Shown here piece by piece: positions 1 through 10,984 of a DNA stretch of 64,000 bases. Under the pieces are notes generated by a model. The model saw only the letters and a list, made by a program, of their open reading frames with translations, was not told where the DNA came from and ran no database searches. The DNA is from Pilaira anomala. Its lineage: Eukaryota > Mucoromycota > Mucoromycetes > Mucorales > Mucoraceae. The stretch is taken from contig JAIXMQ010000012.1 in the NCBI GenBank assembly GCA_025716855.1, positions 637,896-701,895 of the forward strand. The letters are read 5' to 3'. The translations under genes and the position numbers were made by a program. Position 1 is the stretch's first letter; every line of letters begins with the position of its first letter.

Positions 1-78
1 TTGTGTATATTATTATTTTGTATTACCATTAAAAAAAGGATTGGGTATCTTTTTTTTTTATTATTATTATTTATTATT

Positions 79-3000
79 TTATTCTATTGATTCGGTTTCT
101 TGTTGTAAGCTGCGTAACAAATCTTCTGCAGAAATGACCGGCATTTGTCCAGACTGTGTACTATCTGTGCGACTCATAATAACAGACAAAGCAGCCGTCC
201 TATTCTTATCTGCTGCTGCTGATGCTAGCGTGCTCGTGGTTGTGGCAGCCGCGACAGGTTTAATTGGATCTTCTTCATTCTTTATTCTGCGTAACCTTTC
301 ACGAACACGACGTTGTCTCATCTTATTCTCGGCTTTTCCAGATCGAAGTTGTTCCATTAAATCATCCATAATACGACGATCATGATCTTCATTACTGGTC
401 CTTGAACTTTGACTTTCATTATCTGAAATTTCTACTGTAGTAGAAGGCTTAGTAGTCGAGAAATCCTTGTTTTTATCTTCTAGTGCTTGTTTACGTCTTT
501 CCTCTCGTTCTAAGTTCTCGCTATACTTTAATTCTTCTGCTGCTGCTAATTTCCAGCTTTGAACAAAACAAGCGAAAATTTGAAAGAATTCATCTGGTCT
601 TGTTGTTTTAGGACTTTCTCCATAGTAAAGCATAATATCTCGCCACTTGACATCCACGTTCACATAGAGTGCTTCAAGCTCCTCAAAACGATTGTTGGCT
701 GAATTACGAAATTCTTCCATGACCTGCATAAATCGATCTCGACTCCCTAAAATGTCATGAACCATCAATCTTTCCGCTTCATCTTCTTCTTCTTTTACAC
801 TTTGAGTTTCTTGATCCAGACTTTTAACCTCGTCGTAATTAGATTCATGATTAGACCCGTGGTCAGATTCGTGGTTAGATTCGTGGATGGATTCATGGTT
901 GGATTCATGGTCGGGCTCAATATTATTATTTTGCTCGGCATTGTTATCTTCAAGCTGTATACTATGGCTACTCTCAGCATCATTGTTAACTTGAATATCC
1001 TTCATTGACCCAGCCTCGGCAACATTTGATTCATTCATATCACAAATGTTCATATCTTTATTTTTTTGGTCTTCTTCGGCTTCATTCTCACTTTGCTCTT
1101 CCGTTTCATCTTCTTCTGCAATCGTACTAACTGATCTATCTTCATGGAATGGTATATCGTTCGGGTTAGGCCAATACAATTCAAGTTCTACACCCAATTG
1201 TTTCAGTCCTTGTCGCATTTCTGCGTACTGTTGACCAATATCATTAATACTTGCCATCACTATTATTTTTTTTTTTTAAAAAAAAAAACTTCCTTAATAT
1301 TTTAAATCAATTTTTTGATATTATTAACAACCATTTACCTCGAGCAGCTTGATTCACATCTTTCAAATCATCAAGAAATTGTAAAATGGAAGGAAAATGT
1401 CTTCTAACAATACTGACAAGACAATGCAATAAAGTCAATTGAGATTCATCAGAAGCTTTCGTATCCGCCAATTTGTTTATACTATCGATTTTCATACCAA
1501 AGGCACCACCTTGTTGACCTGAACTATTCATATAATTACCAAGTAAAAGAATTAATTGTAATAGTTTCTTGAGTGGTTTTGAGTTACGTAAAGCGTCAGA
1601 AGTTTCCAAGACGATACTGAGACTCTTTCTTAAATGTTCGAATTTTTCCCAGTATTGTAGTCTGAATAACATGAATTTAATTCTCATTTCGTATCGATAA
1701 ATCCTCATCATCTAGAAAAAAAGTTAATATTTTTAAGGATAAAGAGAGGTTCACTTTTTTTTTTCTTTCTTTACCTCAATGGTAAATTGTTCTGGATAAT
1801 CTAATTTTTGACAGTCTTCTTCTGGACCATTTAAAAACTTTTGCATAGTAACAAGGTCGTCTTCTCGATTGGGACAATAGGCAATTAAATTACCCAAAAA
1901 TGTTTCTGTGCATAGTTTATCATCCATAGCCAATATATGATCTCGAACATCCTTATAAGAATTAAAATGTTTGATTTTAGGAAAGATGACAATATCTATT
2001 TTAAAGAAAAAAAAACAGTTAACATCCACACACACCCTATTTTTTTTTTTGGGGGGGGGGGAGGATAATAAAATATACTTTACTAATATTTCTATTCTTT
2101 TCTTTTGACAAAAACTTGATCAAGTCATCACTGACAATGGCCTTCTTATTATTGGATTGAGTAAGTTTCTTTTCTAAAAATGTATTTACTTTTGCAGGAA
2201 ATAAAGCTTCAATTTTTTCAAAAGCGCCTTGTTCTTTTAAGGCCTCTTGTAAAAACGTATCATCTCCATCATCTTCCATGGTCCAGATCGTATTCTCGGC
2301 TGCGTTCGCGTCTAGCTTTTTCCATTGAAAGTTCTTGAGTTTAACTTGTGGGTAATGTTGGATTTGTTTACGTAAAGGAATAATGGAGGTAGGTGAATTT
2401 GTACCTAATGATTTTGCAATAGGTAGAGGTGGTGGGGGTGGAGGTCCGGCTTGTCCTAAATTATAAAATATTAGCACATTTTAAAAAAAAAAAATTAAAA
2501 AAAATGAACTTACCGTGTCCAGGTGTAGTTGGCATCAAACCTGATCCTAAAAAAAAAAGAAAAAAAGAAAAAGATATGTAAAAACGAAGTATTTTTGGTT
2601 GAGGATAAATAAATTACCTTTTGATCTTGAAAGTGGGGGTGGTGGAGGAGGTGGTGGTGGAGGTGGATTACCAATTCCTATTTGATTTATTAGTTATTAG
2701 TTAATCACTTTTAGTATGTATTTTAATTTACCTGGTACTTTATGAGGTGGTGGTGGCGGTGGGGGAGGAGGAGGAGGCGGTGGGGGAACAGACGATAGAG
2801 GAGACATTGTAATCGGATGCTGTCCGTCCAAATGCATTGAAACTGACCGACGAATACTACCACTGTCATCACTATGACTGGAAGATGAATATGGAGAACC
2901 GGGTGATTTATGAACTAAACAAAAAAAAAAAAAGATAGTTTAACGAAGAATGATTAAATAAATAAATAAATAGTATAATATAAACTTACGTTGTCCAAGA

Positions 3001-3705
3001 CTAGCAGATGTAACAATTGGTTTCGGTTTTTTATTCTTTTTACCAAAGAATGGTAAAAGACTTCCAAACCCAAAAGAATTAGATTTAGTGTTATTTGCCA
3101 TTAACCAAGAATCATTTTCCTTTGATGGCGAACGCTACAACATATAAATTGATTAGAAAAGAGATGATAATTAATACTGAATAGATATATATATATAAAA
3201 AAAAAAAAAAAATTACAGTTTCATCCAATGACATTTTTGGTCTATGAGCTACTTTCCAATCATCTGTTAAAACAAGTAATGAACTACGTCTTTTCTCTTT
3301 ACTTTCTGCAGCGGCTAATCTCTCTTGAAGCATTGCGATTGTTTCTTTAGAAGTTTTCAAAACATCTCGTAAAGAATTGTTTTCTTCTTTCAAATGAACA
3401 ATACGTTTCTTTTGAGATTCACGTTCCATTTGATTTGGCATGATACGCAATTGTTGTACTTCTGTTTGTAACTCATTTTTCTCTTGTAATACGGATTCAT
3501 ACAGCTCTTTTAAATCGTTTGTTTCTTTTTCAATATCTCTTAGACGATCTACATCATGAAAGTTCTTGAAGACGGTTGCTACAGACATGCCAAACGTTGA
3601 AGAGAAATCGTTCGTATTTGAATGAGGTCTTCTATCCATGACAATTTGTTGAACAATGATACTTATCATATGATAAAAATGCTCTCTAAAAAAAAATTAC
3701 GTAAG

Positions 3706-3736
<31 letters not shown>

Positions 3737-5732
3737 CAATTTTTTAAAAAAAAATCAATCATCTTACTTTGTTTCTGGGTCACCTTTAATCCATAAGAAA
3801 TGCTTCAAAATAGAAGTAAGGTATTCCGTACCACGTGATGTATCCGATATGTTTGCCAGTGCACGATCAAATAACTCGGAAGGCTCGGCCAATTCCGAAT
3901 CCGAACAACTTAATTCATCACCAAAGACATCATCTAAATCCTGTTCAGCCAATTCTTTAAACAAGTTGATTTGAATATTTAACAAGTTGAAATCCAAAGA
4001 TTCAAGTTTTGGTAAAATAATTGATTGTAATCCAGTTGCATTGAATTGATTTCTCATATACATACGATCATTGACGTCAGATGGTATTTTCGTAAGTGCA
4101 TTTACCAAAATCATGTTTGATAACTTTTTTATTGAAAAAAAAAAAAAAATCGTTAGTTTTAGATAATATATGAGTTTTTTTTTTTTTTCTCCTTAACTTA
4201 CAGCATATTCCATTAAATTGCTTTCTGGTATTTTCTCGCTCTTCATTTTATCGTGTCCCGTATCGATCGTCCTTAAAAATTCTTTCATCCAAGATTCACA
4301 TAATACCAAGGAATTCTTGAACTTTTTTAATGATTCAAATCCACGTACAACATGTTCATAACCATCTAAATAACATAAGAAAGCGAGTAACTCACACACC
4401 ATTTTTCTTGTTTGCCATTGTGGACAATGAATCGAAAAGACAACTGTATGAATATATTCAGGATGATCCATCGCTTCTTTTCCTCCTATTCTGGTATTTA
4501 CAATTGCTTTTATACATTTTACGATTTCTACTTCCAATTCTAAAGCTATATCTCTTCTATTCTCTGTATTGTGATTTAAATATTCAAGTGCATGCGATAA
4601 AACTTGAAACCCTTTTATATGAATAAATTTCACCACCCAACTATTGTTGTTCAATTAATATATATATATATATATATATTTTACATAAATAGAATTTATA
4701 AACGATATACTTTACTCTATTGGTCTTGTCCTTAAACTTACTTCTAAACTTGCAGCAATTTTCGGGGTCACCGTACTAAGGTTTGGACCTAAAAATTTAC
4801 GAACGAAAAACTCGGGTGAATTCGAGTCATCGATTAGGTTGTGATCACTATTACTGTTGTTGCTCTTTGATTTGACAGGCGAAAGATTAGCAATACTGCG
4901 GGATTTTCTTAAGGTGGTGCTGATGGGATGCATGATATTACTGGTACTGATATTATTACTAAATGTAGCTGTGGAATGATTATTAAAAGGAGTTGTATGT
5001 ACATGATAGGTGGGTGATGAAGTCGAGGTCTCTGGTGTAGGTCCTGTGGGACTTTGTTGGTATCTATTATGAGGTGATAATGGACTGGTGGTAGGTTTAT
5101 TCACGTCGAAAAGTTGTGTATGAGGTAATCGGTTCATGTCAAGACTTGCTCTTCCGGCAGCCATGGCTTCTTGTAAATGACCTTGAGTTACACCTGAGGC
5201 TAGTAATTCAGCTTGGTGATCTTGGTGAATCATGAGCCATTTCTTTTCTTTTTCCCAATGTTCCATACTTTGTTTAATTTTTCTATCGTGAATGCCACGT
5301 CGTTCCTATTAAAAAAAAAGTTAGTTTAACTAGTAAACTAAACAAATATATATATATTATTTTAATAACAAGTACAAGCATATTATCGAATAAAGCGTTG
5401 ACATCGTGTTCCGAAGGCATATATTGTTCACGAGCAAATAAGTGTTCTGCAGAACCAGCTTCAAAAGAAGAACTATTTGGTATGATAGATTGCTGACGTA
5501 TGGCTAGACTAGTTACTATGTATACATGTGTGTAACGAGATCGCATAAGTCATACAATCCAAAAAAAAAAAATTAAGAAATTCAATATCAACTACTTACA
5601 ATTACGGCTTTTAGGTTTTATGCTTAATATTCTTCTAACAGAATATCTTCGACCCGTATATTTCGTCGGTGGTATCATTCCATTTGAACGCTTATGTCTC
5701 CTTCTATCGAAACGCTCAAATAAGTTATCCAT
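79..5732 (-). CDS. Diaphanous-related formin (Bni1/SepA type), 14 exons
   Basis: Formins nucleate and elongate unbranched actin filaments at sites of polarised growth under Rho-GTPase control. Reading from the minus-strand ATG at 5732, I trace 14 exons (5732-5600, 5515-5376, 5305-4716, 4640-4202, 4123-3768, 3685-3217, 3134-2990, 2914-2732, 2677-2618, 2546-2514, 2455-2084, 1995-1775, 1711-1339, 1259-79) that stay in frame and give about 1,564 aa. Domain order: N-terminal GBD/FH3 (RTRPIDWVVKF across an intron), coiled coil, proline-rich FH1 (several runs of P), FH2 (core LKNFQWKKLD, then RNINIVIFPK and LLGNYMN), and a C-terminal DAD-like motif (RIMDDLMEQLRSG followed by a basic stretch). GBD plus DAD implies autoinhibition released by Rho. 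The acidic/His-Glu-Ser repeat between FH2 and DAD (around 800-1000) is low complexity. Family assignment is very secure; individual exon limits less so. Confidence 0.93.
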
Positions 5733-6144
5733 TCTAATAATAATATTTTTTTTTTTTTACTAAAAGAAAAGAGAAAAGAGAAAAGAGAAGAGAAGTGAGG
5801 AAAATGATGTAAAAATAAAAGTTAATAAACCAATAAAAAACGTCGGAGTATTGATAGAAACTGATTCAAAACAATTACAAGCGTTATAAATAAAGTTGCG
5901 ACTTGTTTAATAAAAGCTTTAAACTATTTATCATCAGATGTCATCATTTTTTTTTTAAACATAAATATATTTATGCTTTTGAATATATATATAAAAAAAA
6001 GAAGTACAAAAAAAAAAAAAAAGCTGCATGATTTTTTTAAACTTAAAAGGAATAATATGTAACAAAAAGTTATTGTATACGGAGTGAAGATCCTTTTTCT
6101 TTCTAGCGGAAATTTAATAACATTATTAAGTTCATTAGTTTATT
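5733..6144. other. Intergenic between formin 5' end and Lon 3' end
   Basis: About 410 bp of AT-rich sequence with poly-A/T runs. It must hold the formin promoter and the Lon 3' untranslated region, both minus strand. An A/G-rich repeat of AGAAA units lies at about 5765-5795. No coding potential is seen. Confidence 0.7.
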
Positions 6145-9127
6145 TTATAAATGACTTTCGTATACACGAGCAGGAGCAGTCCATTTCTCAGATTCATTCA
6201 TTACCAAAGCCTCTTCTAAAACATCCCAAATGTTCTTTGCAAAAACAAATTGAATATCATTTTTAACCTTTTCAGGTACATCTTGATCAACATCTTTACG
6301 GTTACGGAAAGGTAAAATGATTTTACGAATACCTGCACGATGAGCAGATACTACCTTTTCTTTAATACCACCTACTGGTAATACTTGTCCACGTAAAGAA
6401 ATCTCTCCTGTCATTGCTGTGGTTGTAGGTACATGATAACCTGAATAAAGTGACACAATAGCCGAAACAAGTGTAACACCTGTTATACATAGTATATACA
6501 AATTAGCAAAAAAAAAAAAAAAAAAAAGGTTCCATTTGTAAAACATGCTATCTTACCAGCTGAAGGCCCATCCTTATTAATTGAACCAGCAGGAAAATGA
6601 ATATGGATATCATCATGTTCAATCATTTTATCCCTAGAGTTACTTGTCAGTTGAAGCGCATAAGCATGTGATTTCACCCAAGATAATGCTAATTTGGCGG
6701 ATTCTTGAATCACATTTCCGAGGGAACCAGTTAATTCAAGATTACCGTCACCTGGCATCTTTGTTGCTTCAACAAACAAAATACCACCATTACCACTACC
6801 TGAATAAGCTAAGCCAGTGACTACACCAGGTACAGGATCTCTTTCCGCTACTTCCTTTTCATAATAAGCCATCTACACATTGTATAACCATAATAAGCAT
6901 ATATATATCTACATCTATTTTTTTTTTTTTATATCAGACTTATACTACTTACTCCTAAAATCTCTTCTACATCTTCTAATGAAACATTGGGGTTATAATC
7001 TTCTTCCTTATTTGATTCACGAAATCCAGCTAATTCAACACACTTTGCACGGACAATGGAAGCGATTGTTCTTTCTAGACTACGTACGCCACTTTCTCGG
7101 GTATAATTTTCAGCAATTTTAAGAAATACATCATCCTTCATTTGAACTTGACCTTTGACAAGACCATGAGCTAATAATTGCTTTGGTAATAAATGAGCCT
7201 TTGCGATATAAAGTTTCTCTTCAAAAGTATAACCATTCAGACTGATAAGTTCCATTCTATCCAGAAGAGGCTCAGGGATTGTTTCAACACTATTTGCAGT
7301 AGCAATAAACAAGACGTTAGATAAATCAAAAGGTACGTTAAGGTAATGATCAGAGAAACTGTTGTTTTGTTCTGGATCAAGTACTTCTAATAGAGCAGCA
7401 GAAGGATCACCGTAGTGAGAGGATTGGACAAGTTTGTCGATTTCGTCCAATAAGAATAATGGGTTGTTCACTTTACACTTTCTTAATCCCTGAATAATCA
7501 AACCAGGCATAGCACCTACATATGTACGGCGATGACCCCTAAATTAAAAGAAATGATCGTATAAGTTATATTTTCAAATAAATTTCCCTTTAGTACCTCA
7601 TCTCAGCTTCATCTCTTACACCACCCAATGAAATGCGATGAAATTCACGACCGAGAGAAGAAGCAATTGATTTTCCAAGTGAAGTCTTTCCCACGCCAGG
7701 CTTAATTATATACCGCAAAAAAAAAAAAAAAAATAAGAATTTATAATCAATCACATTGTGTATATATATTATACTTACAGGACCAACAAAACAAATGATG
7801 GGAGCTTTTAAATCACCTTTGATTTTGATAACAGACAAATATTCAATAATACGCTTCTTTACATGATCTAAACCAAAATGATCATCTTCTAACTTTTGCT
7901 TTGCTTGACCGATATCGATGATATCGTCTGTCTTTTTATTCCAAGGTAAATCAGCAATTAATTCAAGATAATTACGTGCAACAGAGTATTCACTAGATGC
8001 AGGTTGTAATTTCTTTAATCTTTTTAATTCTCTTTGTGCTATCGTGGATGCTTCTTCTGGTAAATCTGCTTCTTCAATCTTTGTACCTAATTGTTCAAGT
8101 TCATCTTCGTCCTTGATTCCTCCATTAATAGAACCATCTGTTTCACCAAGTTCCTTTTTAATTGCTTCCAACTATATTATATGTAGTTTATGGATATTTG
8201 TAAGTGTGTGTGTTTGTATTTCTATATTAGGTCTAAATCTTATTACCTGTTGACGGAGATAAAACTCTCTTTGTTTTTTAGTCAATTTACCTTCTACACT
8301 AGAATGTACTTGTTCTGATATCTTGAGTACCTGGAAAAAAAAAAGGTAAGTGCTGAGTAAACCATCATATATACAAAAAAAAAGAAACTTACATGTAGTT
8401 GACGAGTCATCCATTCAGAGGCCATTTCTACTCTTTCTTTCAAATTATTAGTAGATAACATGGTCAACTTTTCATCAAAAGAAGTTTCAATCACGGAAAC
8501 TAACAGATCAGCTAATACAGGTGGAGAAACCGAATCGATCAACTTTGTCAACTGTTGAATTAAGTTTTCAGGCATACGAAGATCTTTCATTTTCGAAAGA
8601 AATTCACGTACGAGAGCTTTAAAGCGAATCATTTCATCCGAAGAATCTTGTTGTTGTTGATCCAATGAATCATCATCATCAAAGTATTTCACTTTTACAT
8701 GTAAAGCAGTATCTTGAGAGAAATAAGAATCTACTTTAAATCTTGAAATACCTTCAACAAACATTGTAAATGCTCCTAATCCAGATCTTTGAACTCGGAT
8801 AATACGTGCTGTGCAACCATAACCAAATAAACGTTCTTTATCTTCCGGTCTAATAAATCCTTCATCTTTTAAAGCAACTGCTGTTGTAGTAACATTATTA
8901 TCTTCCGTCTTGTTTGTTTCTTCTTCATTTATTAAAGTTGAACTTTGACCAGTAAGTGGAATACATGCAATATAAGTAGGTTTACGTTGCTCATTCGACC
9001 TTAAATGCTTGCGAGTTAAAGCAACTGCATCTCTACCTTTCATGTTGATCTTGAGTACAACTGAAGGTAATAAAACCTTGTTTTCAAGTGGAACTACAAT
9101 CAACTTATCTACTAGTGTACTTGGCAT
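6145..9127 (-). CDS. LONP2: Lon protease homologue 2, peroxisomal (LONP2/Pln)
   Basis: ATP-dependent Lon protease that degrades damaged matrix proteins; the peroxisomal type is indicated by the C-terminal tripeptide SHL, a PTS1 variant. About seven exons on the minus strand, starting at the ATG at 9127 ([20 protein letters not shown], matching the start of the Lon substrate-binding domain). Further on: AAA+ Walker A GPPGVGKT (split by an intron between GP and PGVGKT, about 7780/7703), Walker [10 protein letters not shown], sensor region FIATAN, and the proteolytic domain with the catalytic Ser in DGPSAG (about 6560) and Lys in GGIKEK (about 6350). All catalytic residues are intact. Length (about 870 aa) fits the family. 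An upstream open exon at 9223-9348 might supply an alternative N-terminus (see finding). Confidence 0.92.
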
Positions 9128-9222
9128 ATATTGTTAGGGGGGTTTTTTTTAAAAAAAAAAAAAGAAAATAAATAGATAAATAAAAATGGTTGGTATTTAT
9201 ATACTTTTTTTTTTTTTTTTAC

Positions 9223-9348
9223 ATGTGATGCAGTTTTTGCTTTAAAGTTATTCAGTACCGAATCAACCGCAGCTTTAATGTGCTTCTGACCAATGACATG
9301 AGTCAAACATGTTGACATTTGGCTTTTTAAGTTTTGTACACGAATCAT
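9223..9348 (-). other. Possible upstream exon or small ORF before Lon
   Basis: A 42-codon open stretch starts at a minus-strand ATG (9348; MIRVQNLKSQMSTCLTHVIG...) and runs to a donor-like CAT|GTAAAA at 9222. A CTAAC branch-point-like motif sits at 9133-9137, just before the annotated Lon ATG. A phase-0 acceptor AAG|TTG at 9104/9103 would join this exon in frame to the Lon substrate-binding domain at LIVVPLE. The first 28 residues contain no acidic residue and several K/R, as in a mitochondrial presequence. It could equally be a 5' leader, a separate short gene or chance. I recognise no family in it. Confidence 0.3.
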
Positions 9349-10984
9349 CCTATTCTATTTTTTATTAGTAATAAAAACGCATTTATTATGTATACATAAA
9401 CAGTGCCTGGAAAAAAAAAACTTATTCTTAGCAAGTACTTTAAGTATTAGTTAACAGAAAATCATTTATTTTTAGAAGAAATATTGCATCGTATATACTT
9501 GTGTTGATATTGATTAAAAGATTCATTGCATTAGAAGAACATAGTACCTAGGATACATTTTTTTTTTACCTTATATTTATACAACGTTTGTATAGAGGCT
9601 TGAAATAATAAATAAGCCTAAAAATTACATGTGCTGCTAGTGCATTCATTGTTTTTTACTAATAACATGTCTTATTTTATCTTGTGGGAAAAAAAAACCG
9701 TTAGATAGGTATCAAAAAATAAGAAATAAATTACTTTAAAAGGAATTTAAAAAGCTATTATCTAGAGAACCGTTAAACGTTACCCACCTCGATGTTCTAA
9801 TACAGAAAACCCAAACACCCTTTTGAAACTACCATTGCATTATAATAGAAAAGATCTTAAGCTACGCTACATGTTTGCTGATCTTAATTAGTCTTTTCGA
9901 TAAAGAAAAAAGAAGATATAGACAAGTATTTTTTTAATAGCAGGAAAAGCATTCAAGCCAATCAAATCATCTAAAAAGAGTGGGAAAATATATTTTTTAG
10001 ATAAGAATCAGAAATATGGATGTATCTTAACATTACGAACCTTTTAGAGTATAGTATTTTAATAGTTACTAGTGTAGAATTTTAAACTCTTTCTAATGAT
10101 GTAAACAGCAAAGTAAAATAATAACAGAGAGTAATGGTCATTGTAAGAAGCTCAAATTTCAGCTTTTGTTCGAACAAGTATATTTTTTATAATTAAACAT
10201 ATATGTAAATATATAGAAAGATGCGTCTTTAAATTCTTCATCGTTTGTATAACGTACATACTATTTAGTAAAATAATTGATGTAGAATTTAAAGACGCAT
10301 CTTTCTATATATTTAAATTTAAATGTTCAACGTCAAAAATAAATTTGCCCTAACAAAAACTGAAATTTGAGCTTCTTGCAATGACCATTCATCTTAGTTA
10401 TTATTTTACTCTGCTGTTTACATCATTAGAAAGAGTTTAAAATTCTACACTAGTAACTATTAAAATACTATACTCTAAAAGGTTCGTAATGTTAAGATAC
10501 ATCCATATTTCTGATTCTTATCTAAAAAATATATTTTCCCACTCTTTTTAGATGATTTGATTGGCTAGAATGCTTTTCCTGCTATTAAAAAAATACTTGT
10601 CTACATCTTCTTTTTTCTTTATCGAAAAGACTAATTAAGGTAAGTAAACGCGTAGCTTAGCGTAGAAGATTTGTTACCGCAATTCTATGATAGCTTCAAA
10701 AGGGCTCATTTTTTTTTTAAAAAAAAAATGAACTGCGTAATTTGGGGGAGTTTCCTGTATGAGGAAATCCAGGTAGATGATGCTTAATTTTTACCTTTAT
10801 TTGATAGCATTTAAAGTTAAAAAAAAGAAGATAAAAGAAAAGCAAAGCCATAAAATATATTTCTTTTCTCTATTAACACAAGTGATTACTTTCTTTTCGA
10901 AGGGTAGCTTGTCTATGATTTTTTTATTACTATTGATTATACATGTAAAATACATGTTCTAGTTAGCTATATTTATTTATTTTT
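9349..10984. other. Intergenic between Lon and DIP2, mostly foldback DNA
   Basis: About 1.6 kb between the start of Lon and the stop of DIP2, both minus strand. More than half is the palindromic element annotated at 9820-10712. Outside it are AT-rich runs and a GC-richer patch at 10741-10775 (GGGGGAGTTTCCTGT) whose sequence recurs near 45220. An open frame at 10777-10962 has no coding character. Confidence 0.7.
9820..10712. mobile_element. Large foldback (palindromic) element, MITE-like
   Basis: Two arms of roughly 420 bp are near-perfect reverse complements: the left arm runs from about 9820 to 10242, the right from about 10280 to 10712, with a spacer of only about 36 bp. Checked examples: TAGCAGGAAAAGCATTC on the left matches GAATGCTTTTCCTGCTA on the right, and AAAGATGCGTCTTTAAATTC matches GAATTTAAAGACGCATCTTT. 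No open reading frame or transposase is inside, so this is a non-autonomous foldback/MITE-type element or an inverted duplication of one. Related diverged sequence lies at 18308-18615, 35520-35765 and 63010-64000. Target-site duplications were not established. Confidence 0.85.

Noticed and set aside
4737..4742. GTAAGT donor at the end of formin exon 3
   Set aside because: Using it breaks the frame with the next exon, whereas the GTAAAG at 4715 joins in phase and reconstructs the conserved RTxPIxWVxxF motif.
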